NCBI RefSeq assembly: GCF_030296615.1
Contig: NZ_AP027732.1
Span: 2,356,001-2,420,000 of the forward strand
Source: Frondihabitans sucicola
GTDB lineage: Bacteria > Actinomycetota > Actinomycetes > Actinomycetales > Microbacteriaceae
Reading direction: 5' to 3'
Length of the DNA: 64,000 nt
Every line of letters starts with the position of its first letter. Within the stretch, counting starts at the first letter, position 1. The translations under genes and the position numbers were made by a program. Of this stretch, positions 9,246 to 17,287 are shown piece by piece. The notes beneath the pieces were generated by a model. That model saw only the letters and a program-made list of their open reading frames with translations. It ran no database searches and was not told the DNA's origin.

Positions 9246-11134
9246 GTTCGGCCCCCTCGTCCGTCGAGACGTCCCCCTCGTCGACGACCTGGTCGGAGCC
9301 TGGGGCTCGTGGGGTCCGACGATGACCCGCAACGCCCGCCGCGTCGCTTTCGTCAGCGACCGGTTCGGCACGCCCGAGGTGTTCGTGCAAGACGTCGTCG
9401 TCGACGCTGCGCCTCCCGTTCCCACGCGCATCCCCGTGAGCGACGATCCGGTCATCAGCGTCTCGTGGTCGGCCGACAGCGCCTGGCTGGCCGTCGCGGT
9501 CGCCACGGACGGCGGCGTGCGGCAGCAGGTCTGGGTGGTCCGGCCCGACGGCAGCGACGCGCAGAGAATCGCAGGATCACGAGACCAGCACGCCGAGCTG
9601 GGGCCCTGGTCGCGTTCCGGGCACCGGGTCGTCGTGACACTTCCGTCGACCGAGCCGGAGCAGCCCGCCCGCGCCTACCTCGTCGACCCGGAGACCGGCT
9701 CACGCGACGACCTCGCGGTCGGCGAGCTGATCCACATTCTCGACGTGTCGGTGGAGGAGCGCCTCGTCGTGCTCCGCGACGGCGGCCGCGGCCGCGAGTT
9801 CGTGGTCGTCGTCGATCGACTCACCGATGACGACCACCCCTCTTGACCGAACCGTGGGCGGGATCCGCGGAGACCGCCCTGATCCGCCCCTCGCCGGAGA
9901 GCGAGTCGAGCCCGCTGATCGCCTACCTGTCGACGGAGGCGGGTCTCGCCAGGCGCTCGCTGGTCGCGATGCCGATCGGTCCGCACGGCTGGCGCGGCAC
10001 CTCCCGGGTGCTCGCGGGCCGAGACGACGCCGAGCTCGAAGCGCTGGACGCCGACGACGCCGGGCGACTGCTGCTGCTCGTCTGGAACGTGGCGGGCCGG
10101 AGCTCCGTGGAACTTCTCGACACCGCGTCCGGCGTCCGGTCCGAGGTCGAGGGAGTACCGGGATTCGTCGTCACCAACCCGGTGATCTCGCGCGACGGAC
10201 GAAGCGTCCTGCTGACCGTGGAAGGCCCCGCCAGGCCCGCGAACTCTGGCGGCTCGACACCGTGTCGCGCTCGTGGTCGCGGGTGACCGCCGTGCCGTCG
10301 CTGCCCGAGGGCCTGGTCGAGCCGACGCTCGAGACGTTCGCCGCGCGTGACGGCCTGGATGTGACGGGGTGGCTCTACCGTGCCGGTTCGGGCTCCGCCG
10401 GCGGCGGCGCCGGTTCGGGCCGCGCCGTCGGGAGCGCCGGCTCGTCCGCGGGGCCTGCGCTCGTGCACCTCCACGGCGGCCCGGAGTCGCAGGAGCGCCC
10501 GACATTCTCGCCGCAGCACCAGGCGCTGGTTGCGGCGGGCATCACCGTGTTCGCCCCCAACATCCGCGGCTCGTCCGGCTTCGGCAAGGAGTTCGTGCAC
10601 GCCGACGACCTCGAGAAGCGCTGGGCGGCGCACGACGACGTCGTCGACTGCGCGCGGTTCCTCGTCTCGACCGGCGTCGCCGATCCTGCCCGTATCGCCG
10701 TGACCGGACGCTCCTACGGCGGCTACGCCACCCTGGCGGCGCTCGCCTTCAGCCCCGACGTCTTCGCCTGCGGCATCGACATCTGCGGCATGAGCGACCT
10801 CGGAACCTTCTACCGCGACACCGAGCCCTGGATCGCCGCCGCCGCCACGACGAAGTACGGCCACCCCGTCGACGACGCCGAGCTGCTCGCGGCGCTGTCG
10901 CCGCTCGGTTCGGCGTCGTCGATCCGGGTGCCGCTGCTGGTGGTGCACGGCGAGCTCGACACCAACGTCCCGATCGGCGAAGCGCACCAGATCGTCGAGG
11001 CGCTGACGTCGCGCGGTGCCCCCGTCGAGTACCTCGAGCTCGACGGCGAAGGCCACGAGTACCGCCGCCTCGCTTCGCGTCGGAAGCTCATCGCGCGCCT
11101 GGTCTCTTTCACGCGGGCGTCGCTCGGGGTGTAG
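9242..11134 (+). CDS. S9-family (prolyl oligopeptidase-like) peptidase, three frameshifts
   Basis: A serine peptidase of about 631 residues with an N-terminal beta-propeller-like part (repeated W-S-x-D-S and RPDGSDAQRI blocks) and a C-terminal alpha/beta hydrolase. The nucleophile is in TGRSYGGYATLAAL, the acid in HGELDTNVP and the histidine in GEGHEYRR. A Gly/Ser/Ala-rich linker separates the halves near 10385-10460. Three one-base losses break the frame: C5 at 9252-9256 just after the GTG start, C4 at 9837-9840 and C4 at 10226-10229. Repair gives a single protein. It overlaps the amidotransferase stop by GTGA. In osmolyte dipeptide clusters the peptidase recycles the product; a similar role is inferred here. 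Confidence 0.83.
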
Positions 11135-11171
11135 CCGAACACGCCGCCGCAGCAGAACGGCCGGCGCCGCC

Positions 11172-12707
11172 CTACGGTGCCAGCGTCACGCTGTCGAGGT
11201 CGACGTCGCCCGCGCCGCCGGAAGCCGCCGAGAGCAGAAGCTCCACGGCGTTCGAGCCGTAGGGCAGCTTCACCCAGACGGACGTCGTGCGCCAGCCGGT
11301 CGACTTCGGGAGGGTGAGCGTCGCAGCGGGCTTGCCGTTCACCACGAGCTGGCGGGTCGCGGATCCTGCCGGGGCCGCGTAGCGGATCGCGAGGCGGTGG
11401 AGTCCGGGGCGCGCGACGTTCGTCGGGAAGGTGACGCTCGAGGCCTCACCCCACCCCGAGACGTAGCCGCGGCCGGTGTACCCGGGGAGCGTCGACGAGT
11501 TCGCCACGCCCACGCGGCCGGCGTTCTCCGCCTCGTAGACGCCCGTGCCCGTGACCGCGCTCGACCGGTAGTCGGGGCGGGCCTGCTCCTGGATGGCCAC
11601 CGATCCTGCAGCCGCGACGCTCTGCTGCGGGGTCGTGGTGATCGACGGGGCGGGCGACTGCCAGTCGGTGCCCGCGATCCCGGAGGCGTCGAGGTGGTTC
11701 GCCGCCTGCGAGCCGTTGAGTGTCAGGAGGCGCTCGTACTGCCGCTGGTGGGCGTCGTCGATGAGGTTGCGGATGCTCCGGGTCAGGATGGCCTTGAAGG
11801 CGCCGGTGTCGTTGTTGCCCTCGTCGAGGTAGGTCCCTGATTCGGTGAGGTTGGCGGCCGACCAGTCGACGGCCTGGCGGGCCTTCTTGAGGTAGGTCGA
11901 GTCGTGCGTCACGACGTAGAGCTGCGTCGCGGCATCGGCGAAGTCGCCCTGGTTGTAGGTGAAGTCGAAGTTGCGCAGGGTGTTGGTGCCGAGGATGTCG
12001 TCCCCGAGGTGTCCGTTCACGTTGAAGGTCTTGTCGAGCCACGCGAAGAGGCGCTTGGCCGTGTCGAGGTATTTCTTGTCGCCGGTGGCCTTGTAGAGGT
12101 TGACGGCTGTCGCGATCGCCGGGCCGTTGGTGGCGACGTTCTTCTGGTTGAGGTCGCCGTTGCCGACGTTGATGTTCTGCCACCAGATGCCGCCGCCGTA
12201 CGTGGTGTCCTCGAACTGCGAAATGTAGCCGAAGATCGTCTCGGCCTCGGTCAGGAACCGCTTCTCCCCGGTGAGCTGATAGGCCCGGATGCTGCCCTGG
12301 GCCCACCAGCCCATGTCGTCGTTGAAGTCGTTCTTGCGGAAGTCGGGGTAGGCCTTCTGCCACCCGTCGAACACGGCGTCGATCATCTTGCGGCTGGCCG
12401 GGTCGTGCGAGCGCTCGTACTTGTCCATGACCATCTGCCAGTTCTGCGCCTCCCACCAGTAGTCCGAGTAGAGGCCGCCCTGCGGGCCGAACGCGTGCTC
12501 GGGATGGATCTTGTGGTCGCTGTACGTGTAGAAGTACTGCGCCTGCGGATCCCAGTACTGCTTGATGAACGAGTTGTACGAGGTGTCGGCCTGCCTGGGG
12601 GAGAGGGCGCTGGCCTTCGTGGTGGTCCCGAAGGCGCTGACTCCGACGAGGCCTGCGGTGAGCGTGGCCGTCGCGGCGAGGCCGGCGACGAGGCGTGATC
12701 GTTTCAT
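11172..12707 (-). CDS. Secreted glycoside hydrolase family 76 (alpha-1,6-mannanase-like) with C-terminal carbohydrate-binding module
   Basis: A 511-residue exported enzyme. The N-terminus is a Sec signal peptide (MKRSRLVAGLAATATLTAGL, cut near the ALS after residue 34). The GH76 (alpha/alpha)6 domain spans about residues 40-350 with the paired catalytic aspartates in NDFNDDMGWWAQ, the LYSDYWWEAQNWQM start motif and FTYNQGDF. A linker leads to a CBM6/35-like beta-sandwich (about residues 385-511: YEAENAGRVG, GYVSGWG, LHRLAIRYAAP, LDSVTL). GH76 enzymes cut alpha-1,6-mannan of fungal walls or mycobacterial-type glycolipids. A GntR/LacI-type regulator lies immediately upstream on the same strand and is the likely repressor. 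Confident family call; exact polymer not determined. Confidence 0.9.
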   Translation of the reverse strand: MKRSRLVAGLAATATLTAGLVGVSAFGTTTKASALSPRQADTSYNSFIKQYWDPQAQYFYTYSDHKIHPEHAFGPQGGLYSDYWWEAQNWQMVMDKYERSHDPASRKMIDAVFDGWQKAYPDFRKNDFNDDMGWWAQGSIRAYQLTGEKRFLTEAETIFGYISQFEDTTYGGGIWWQNINVGNGDLNQKNVATNGPAIATAVNLYKATGDKKYLDTAKRLFAWLDKTFNVNGHLGDDILGTNTLRNFDFTYNQGDFADAATQLYVVTHDSTYLKKARQAVDWSAANLTESGTYLDEGNNDTGAFKAILTRSIRNLIDDAHQRQYERLLTLNGSQAANHLDASGIAGTDWQSPAPSITTTPQQSVAAAGSVAIQEQARPDYRSSAVTGTGVYEAENAGRVGVANSSTLPGYTGRGYVSGWGEASSVTFPTNVARPGLHRLAIRYAAPAGSATRQLVVNGKPAATLTLPKSTGWRTTSVWVKLPYGSNAVELLLSAASGGAGDVDLDSVTLAP

Positions 12708-12739
12708 GGGGTTGTCCCTAACTCGGCGTTGAGTGACAC

Positions 12740-12759
12740 GCCTGCGTGACCACGCAGGC
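12740..12759. promoter_or_regulatory. Inverted repeat in the GH76 leader
   Basis: Arms GCCTGCGT (12740-12747) and ACGCAGGC (12752-12759) form a perfect 8-bp dyad with a 4-base loop, 33 bp upstream of the GH76 start. It could be an operator or an mRNA hairpin acting as a terminator for the upstream regulator, although no T-tract follows on the minus strand. The surrounding 12760-12812 is AT-rich and probably contains the GH76 promoter. Confidence 0.45.
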
Positions 12760-12799
12760 GCAAATAAACATAATCAAATGGCTTTCAAGCGATGAAAAC

Positions 12800-12814
12800 C
12801 ATATGAATATGCTT
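12800..12814. promoter_or_regulatory. Candidate operator CATATGAATATG/GAATATGCTT
   Basis: The dyad CATAT-GA-ATATG (12800-12811) overlaps GAATATGCTT (12805-12814). The reverse complement AAGCATATTC recurs at 13975-13984 upstream of the regulator gene. Two copies of an AT-rich word in otherwise GC-rich DNA, one in front of each gene, suggest the binding site of the GntR/LacI-type regulator. Prediction only. Confidence 0.45.
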
Positions 12815-13948
12815 ACCCCTCATCCGGGTGTCGCGCCAGCCGACGCGCAGGCGCGGTCGACTCCGCCAGGACGAACGCCGACGGCACCTCGATCTTCGCC
12901 ACGGCGGTGCCGGTACCTCCGCCGATCTGCTCGAGCAGCCGCTGCACCGCTCGGCGGCCGAGCTCCGGCTGATCCTGCTCGACATGCGTGAAGCGGAACA
13001 ACTCGCGGTCGGAGAACGCCGTCGGGTGGTCGAAGCACACGATCGATACGTCGTCGGGAACCGAGAGGCCGGCGCGCAAGCACGCCTCGCGGAGCATGAC
13101 GGCGAGGTTGTACTCGGTGACCAGGTAGCCGGTGGTCGCAGGATCCGCCCGCACGAACCCGGTCAGCCGGTCGATCTCCGCTTCGACCTCCGCCCGCGGC
13201 GCCACCGAGCCGGGCAGCGTCGAGGTGAGGTCGGTGAGCTGCCGCGCGGCATCGAGCGGGACGTGCCGCACCGCGTGGGCGCGGACGTAGCCGCCGTGGC
13301 GCTCCGACGTCGTCGACACCTCGCTGGCCGAGGCCACGAACCCGAGGCGCGTGTGCCCGAGGTCGACGAGATACTCCGTGGCGCGCTGGGCCGAGGCCGC
13401 GTTGTCGGAGAAGACGGCCGACACCGGCACGTCGGCGTAACTCCGGTCGAGCACGACGACGGGGAACTCGCGCATGACCAGTTCGAGAGCGGCGGGCGGC
13501 AGGAACCGCGTCGTGCTCGGAAGCAGGATCAGCCCCGCGATCCCCGCCTCGACGAGCGCGCGGATCAGCTCGTTCTCGCGCTCGACGCTCCCGTTCGACG
13601 CCTTGACGACGACGTGCGTGTCGGCGCCGGCCTCGTCGAGGAGCCCCTCCAGCACCCGCGTGCCGAAGGTGTCGTCGAAACTGGTGACGACGCAGCCGAT
13701 CAGGGTGGCGCCGCCGGGGGCGGGCGACCCCGAGGGGCAGGATCCGCGCTGACGACGAGGGTCCCCACGCGCGGGCGCCGGGTGATGTAGCCCTCCCGGC
13801 GCAGGAGGTCGAGCGCGTGCTTGACGGTGATCACGCTGACGTCGAAGCGCTCCGTCAGCTCGACCTCGGACGGCAGGCGCTCGCCGACGGCGGGCAGACC
13901 CGCGCGGATCTCGTCACGGAGAGCGTCGTACACCTGGCGGTAGAGCAT
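12813..13948 (-). CDS. GntR-type wHTH plus LacI-type sensor transcriptional regulator (frameshifted)
   Basis: The first 75 residues are a GntR winged helix (LYRQVYDALRDEI, GERLPSEVELTERFDVS, ALDLLRREGYITRRPRVGT). After a short linker comes a periplasmic-binding-like sugar sensor as in LacI/AraR proteins (LIGCVVTS, VVVLDRSY, YLVDLGHTRLGFV, CFDHPTAFSDRE, HVEQDQPELGRRAV). The frame breaks in the run 13716-13720 (G5 on the plus strand); a sixth base restores RPPGGATLIGCVV, giving 378 residues. This architecture matches AraR-like repressors relieved by a sugar. It is adjacent to GH76 and shares the GAATATGCTT word with it, so it probably controls mannan use. Start ATG at 13948 follows GAGAGGAAC. 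Confidence 0.83.
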
Positions 13949-13970
13949 CGGCGTTCCTCTCGCGCGGATC

Positions 13971-13984
13971 GAATAAGCATATTC
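13971..13984. promoter_or_regulatory. Candidate autoregulatory operator upstream of the GntR/LacI-type gene
   Basis: GAATA-AGCA-TATTC is a perfect 5-bp dyad with a 4-base centre, 22 bp before the regulator start at 13948. Its inner word AAGCATATTC is the reverse complement of the site in front of GH76 (12805-12814). Confidence 0.45.
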
Positions 13985-14056
13985 AATCCCGGCGGCGGCG
14001 CGCAGCCGGATTCCGAGCGCCGGCGGAATGCGACCCCGACACCGGCCGGTCGCGCG

Positions 14057-15052
14057 TCAGACGCGCGTGAGGGGCGCCGTCGGCGTCGGATCGATTGCGG
14101 GTGCCGTGGGCCCGATCGGCAGGAGAGCGTCGGCGGGCTCTCGCGCCGACCGAACGAAGGCGATCCCGCCGAGGATCAGCGCACCGCCGACGAGCTGGGC
14201 GAACGACAGGTCTTCGCCGAGCAGGATCCAGGCGTACAGGGTTGCGGCGACGACCTCGAGCAGACCGGTGAAGGACGCCAGCCGCGAGCCGAGCATCTCG
14301 CTCGCCGTGATGTTGGTCGAGTACGCGACCGCCGTGGCGACCACGCCGACGATCAGCATCGGGATCCACCAGGCCACGGTCGAGCCGAAGAGCACGGTCG
14401 GTGCCGTCGAGACGGTGAACGGCACCAGGCCGGTCAGCCCGACGACGCCGAGCGCGATCCCGCCGAGAACGAGGCCGGCGGCCGCCAGCGCGACCGGAGG
14501 AAGATCGCCGCTCGAGTCGGCGGCGACCACGTAGTAGATGGCGCAGCCGACCATGGCGATGACGCCGAAGACGAGGCCGATCGGGTCGAGGTGGCCGCCG
14601 GCGGCAGGGCCGACCACGAGAACCAGCCCGGCCACGGCGACGACGGTGCCGACGATGACCACGACCTGGGGGACCTTGCGCGTTGTCACCCAGGTGAGAC
14701 CGACGAGCAGGACGGGCGCCATGTACTCGAGCAGGATCGCGGTGCTCACCGGGATGTGCTCGATGGCCGAGAAGTACGCCAACTGGGTGCCGGCGACGCC
14801 GATCAGCGCCATCAGCAGCACCCGCCACTTCGCGCGCCAGAGCGACGCCCAGCGCCCGCGGAGCAGGATCACCGCGGCCGGCGTCAGCACGATCCCGCCG
14901 ACGAGGGCCCGCACGGTGACCGCGGCGGCGGGGCTCCAGCCCGCCTCGAGGAGCGGCTTGATGAAGGCCCCCGACATGCCGAAGCTGAACGCTGCGACGA
15001 CGGCGATGACGAGCCCGGCCGACGTGCCGGAACGGGGGCTGGTGGTCTTCAT
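14057..15052 (-). CDS. EamA/DMT-superfamily transporter
   Basis: A 331-residue inner-membrane protein with about ten hydrophobic helices arranged as two EamA repeats (first half with SFGMSGAFIKPLLEAGWSP, LVGGIVLTPAAVILL and FSAIEHIPVSTAILLEYMAPV; second half with FGVIAMVGCAIYYV, STNITASEMLGSRLASFTGLLEVV and LLGEDLSFAQLVGGALILGGI). The EYMAPV and LEP-like motifs are typical of RhaT/EamA metabolite exporters of the drug/metabolite transporter superfamily. The substrate cannot be read. It is divergent from the CGNR-type regulator at 15090, 37 bp apart, a common pairing in actinobacteria that suggests the CGNR protein controls it. Confidence 0.88.
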   Translation of the reverse strand: MKTTSPRSGTSAGLVIAVVAAFSFGMSGAFIKPLLEAGWSPAAAVTVRALVGGIVLTPAAVILLRGRWASLWRAKWRVLLMALIGVAGTQLAYFSAIEHIPVSTAILLEYMAPVLLVGLTWVTTRKVPQVVVIVGTVVAVAGLVLVVGPAAGGHLDPIGLVFGVIAMVGCAIYYVVAADSSGDLPPVALAAAGLVLGGIALGVVGLTGLVPFTVSTAPTVLFGSTVAWWIPMLIVGVVATAVAYSTNITASEMLGSRLASFTGLLEVVAATLYAWILLGEDLSFAQLVGGALILGGIAFVRSAREPADALLPIGPTAPAIDPTPTAPLTRV

Positions 15053-15089
15053 GGACTGACGATAACCTCGTCATGAGTAAGGAGTCAAT

Positions 15090-15860
15090 TTGCATTTTGC
15101 CCCTGACACTGACGAGGCGCTGGCGTTCGCCGTCGCCCTGGCCAACACCGTCGCCGGAGCGAGCCGATCCGGGGTCGACGAGCTCCCCGATCCTGCCTCT
15201 CTCACGGCCCTCCTCGACGCCTACTCGTACACGGGCCGGTTCGATCGCGACGAGCAGGAGCTCGCAGCCGTCCGCGACACCCGCGACCTGCTGCGGTCGA
15301 TCTTCTCGATGGACCGCGACTCGGCCGTGGCCGCCGTCAACGGCATGTTGCAGGACGCCAAGGCGCTCCCGCAGCTGGTCCGTCACGGCGCGTACGACTG
15401 GCACCTGCACGCGACCGAACCTCAGGCTCCGCTCGACGAGCGCGTCCGGGCCGAGATCGGGCTCGCCCTCGTCGACGTGCTCCGCTCCGACGAGCAGGGG
15501 CGGATGCGGCTCTGCGCCGCGCCCGACTGCGACGGCGTCTTCGTCGACCTGTCGCGGAACGGATCGAAGCGGTTCTGCAGCGTGCGGTGCGGCAACCGGA
15601 TGAACATGGTCGCGTTCCGGTCGCGGGGTGGCGGCGACGGTGCGGGGGCTGGCGGTGTGGGCGCTGGCCGTGCGGGCGGCGACGGGGCGGGCGCTGGCGG
15701 TGTGGGTGTCGACGGTGCGGGCGCCGGCGGTGTGGGTGTCGATGGTGTGGGCGCTGGCCGTGCGAGCGGCGACGGTGCGGGCGCTGACGGTGCGGGGGCT
15801 GGCCGTGCGGGTGTCGACCGGAAATCAGTGGCGCACGCACAGACTCCGGGAAGACAATAG
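15090..15860 (+). CDS. ABATE/CGNR zinc-finger regulator with long Gly/Ala repeat tail
   Basis: Residues 1-135 are the helical ABATE-like domain (LAFAVALANTVAG, DPASLTALLDAYSY). Residues about 142-180 are the CGNR zinc ribbon: CAAPDCDGVFVDLSRNGSKRFC then CGNRMNMVAFR, with paired cysteines for one zinc. Family members normally end a few residues later. Here a tail of about 75 residues of GAGAGG, GVGVDG and GAGRAG repeats follows, with matching GC-rich DNA repeats at 15625-15822. The TTG start at 15090 is chosen from the AAGGAG ribosome site five bases upstream. It is divergent from the EamA exporter. The core is a confident DNA-binding regulator; the tail may be a repeat expansion beyond the real gene end. 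Confidence 0.8.
   Translation: MHFAPDTDEALAFAVALANTVAGASRSGVDELPDPASLTALLDAYSYTGRFDRDEQELAAVRDTRDLLRSIFSMDRDSAVAAVNGMLQDAKALPQLVRHGAYDWHLHATEPQAPLDERVRAEIGLALVDVLRSDEQGRMRLCAAPDCDGVFVDLSRNGSKRFCSVRCGNRMNMVAFRSRGGGDGAGAGGVGAGRAGGDGAGAGGVGVDGAGAGGVGVDGVGAGRASGDGAGADGAGAGRAGVDRKSVAHAQTPGRQ
15625..15822 (+). repeat. GC-rich short tandem repeats (CGNR tail)
   Basis: About 200 bp of imperfect 12-18-bp units built from GGCGGTGTGGGCGCTGGC and GGCGACGGTGCGGGCGCT variants. They encode alternating Gly, Ala, Val and Asp. The block sits at the 3-prime end of the CGNR gene and shares its G/C microsatellite style with 16329-16391, 18046-18225 and 45746-45835. Confidence 0.85.
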
Positions 15861-15898
15861 AGGAGCGCGGGGCGTCAGCCCGGTGCACGAAGGACCCA

Positions 15899-16288
15899 AT
15901 GGAAGCCGTCAGTTACAGCGTGTCGATGGTGCTCTTCGTCGTGATCGTGGCGGAGACGGGTGTCAGCGTGCGCGCTCGACGAGCCGTCCGGGGGTCGCGG
16001 GAGCGCTACGTCGCCATGACCCAGCGCCGCATCCTCAGCTGGACCGTCAACATCGGCTTCGCCGTGCAGGGCGTCTTCGGCCTGATGCAAGGGCAGTCGT
16101 TCGCGTTCGTGAGCCTGCTGTTCGCGATCTACCTCTCGTACATGGAACTCAAGAACCACAAAGACGACGACGACTGGTTCAACGGCCGGATGAAGAAGAT
16201 CTGGAAGGGCGTCAGGAGGCACCTCGCCGCCGTGTCGCGCCCGAAGGCTCCGGTCCGGATTCCGGCGCCGTCGCCTGTTTTCGGCTGA
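15899..16288 (+). CDS. Small predicted membrane protein, unknown function
   Basis: A 129-residue protein not recognised as a named family. It has an N-terminal hydrophobic helix (residues 4-20, SYSVSMVLFVVIVAETGV), a basic loop (RARRAVRGSRERY), two further hydrophobic stretches around residues 48-80 (LSWTVNIGFAVQGVFGLM and FAFVSLLFAIYLSYMEL), then a charged, basic tail with DDDDWFNGRMKKIWKG. Start ATG at 15899 is preceded by GAAGGA. It starts 39 bases after the CGNR gene and could be co-transcribed. Base composition matches its neighbours. Confidence 0.6.
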   Translation: MEAVSYSVSMVLFVVIVAETGVSVRARRAVRGSRERYVAMTQRRILSWTVNIGFAVQGVFGLMQGQSFAFVSLLFAIYLSYMELKNHKDDDDWFNGRMKKIWKGVRRHLAAVSRPKAPVRIPAPSPVFG

Positions 16289-16328
16289 GGCTCGGTCGCG
16301 GCGGGTCGCGGGCGATGCGCAGTGCGGG

Positions 16329-16391
16329 GTGGGTGGCGCGCGGCGCGCAGTGGGTGGCGCGCGGCGCGCAGTGGGTGGCGCGCGGTGCGCG
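16329..16391. repeat. Three 21-bp tandem repeats
   Basis: Three near-perfect copies of GTGGGTGGCGCGCGGCGCGC(A) at 16329-16349, 16350-16370 and 16371-16391 in the convergent gap between the genes ending at 16288 and 16455. The rest of the gap is GC-rich with no gene seen. Confidence 0.9.
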
Positions 16392-16454
16392 GTGCGCGGC
16401 GAGGCGGAGCGTCTCGCCGTGCCGGTCGGGCGTCGAGCGTGCTCAGCGTGCCGG

Positions 16455-16916
16455 TCAGGCGCTGAGCGCGCTCAGCCCGAGACCGCTGAGCACGGCGATG
16501 AGAACACCCCAGGTCACCATCGAGATCAGCTCCCAGGTGATGACCCTCGCGCACGGGATCCCGAAGCCGATCATCGCTGCCGACGAGAACTGCGTCGGGT
16601 GGCCGAGCAGGGCGACGCCGGGCACGCCGAACCGGTCGACCATGCGGCGCACGCGGCCCGGCCTCGCGGGCTCTTCGGCGGCGTTCCGGCGGGCTCGGTT
16701 CCGGATCCGCTGGGTCAGCAGGACGATCAGGATCATCGCGACGGCGTTCCCGGAGATGGCCGCGGTGACCGCCACGGCGGGGTGCAGTCCGATGGCGACG
16801 CCGATGAGGGTTCCCGTGTACGACTCCACGAACGGGATCATGGCGACGAGCGCGACCGCGAGCCACTGGAGCCACTCGGGGAAGGCCTGGGTGAAGTGCT
16901 GCAGATTCTCGATCAT
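16455..16916 (-). CDS. Small multidrug-efflux/DedA-like membrane protein
   Basis: A 153-residue integral membrane protein with about four helices (WLAVALVAMIPFVESYTGTLIGV, AVAVTAAISGNAVAMILIVLL, GVALLGHPTQFSSAAMIGFGI, ITWELISMVTWGVLIAVLSGL) and a basic cytoplasmic loop in the middle. The IPFVESY and GVPGVALLG elements resemble proteins annotated in actinobacteria as small multidrug efflux or SNARE-associated (DedA-like). The transported compound is unknown. It is divergent from the DUF4177-merR operon, and its promoter is a MerR-type element with a 19-bp spacer, so MerR probably activates it in response to a toxic ligand. Start ATG at 16916. Confidence 0.65.
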   Translation of the reverse strand: MIENLQHFTQAFPEWLQWLAVALVAMIPFVESYTGTLIGVAIGLHPAVAVTAAISGNAVAMILIVLLTQRIRNRARRNAAEEPARPGRVRRMVDRFGVPGVALLGHPTQFSSAAMIGFGIPCARVITWELISMVTWGVLIAVLSGLGLSALSA

Positions 16917-16923
16917 GACGCCC

Positions 16924-16989
16924 AGTCGACCGTGTGCCCCTGGGGCACGGTCAAGAACTTGACTGTGCCCCAGGGGCACGGTTTGTAAT
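16924..16989. promoter_or_regulatory. Mirrored pair of MerR-type promoters
   Basis: Plus strand: -35 TTGACT at 16959-16964, a 19-bp spacer holding GTGCCCC-A-GGGGCAC, and -10 TGTAAT at 16984-16989. Minus strand: -35 TTGACC at 16949-16954, a 19-bp spacer holding the same dyad, and -10 TCGACT at 16924-16929. Spacers of 19-20 bp with a dyad inside are the hallmark of MerR-activated promoters. One drives the DUF4177-merR operon, the other the divergent membrane protein. Confidence 0.82.
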
Positions 16990-17055
16990 GCTTGGTGAGC
17001 CTGATCGGCATCGCGCACCTCGCGCGACAGCGCATCGGCAGGAGGAGATCATCGC

Positions 17056-17256
17056 GTGACCACGACCTGGGAGTACCAGATCCTCAAGCAGAAGCTCACG
17101 ATGAAGGGCTTCGACTATCCCGCCATCGAGCAGCAGTTGAACGACCTCGGCAAAGACGGCTGGGAGGCGTTCGACACCGTCACCCCGAGCTTCGGCAACG
17201 GCCAGTCCATCGACATCGGCGTGCTCCTCAAGCGTCCGCGGCCGGCCGGGGCGTGA
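17056..17256 (+). CDS. DUF4177-like small protein
   Basis: A 66-residue soluble protein with a pattern like DUF4177: WEYQILKQKLTMKGFD, then LNDLGKDGWEAFDTVTP and VLLKRPRP. These small alpha/beta proteins are of unknown function. Start is the GTG at 17056, placed seven bases after a strong AGGAGGAG. It is the first gene after the plus-strand MerR-type promoter and lies 31 bases before the MerR gene, so it is probably part of the MerR-controlled response. Confidence 0.7.
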   Translation: MTTTWEYQILKQKLTMKGFDYPAIEQQLNDLGKDGWEAFDTVTPSFGNGQSIDIGVLLKRPRPAGA

Positions 17257-17287
17257 TCCTGCGCGGCCGTCCCCGATGGTGACCGGC

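Noticed and set aside
15625-15822. CRISPR array or tandem-repeat RNA
   Set aside because: Units are short, imperfect and without spacers; they read through as a coding tail or GC microsatellite.
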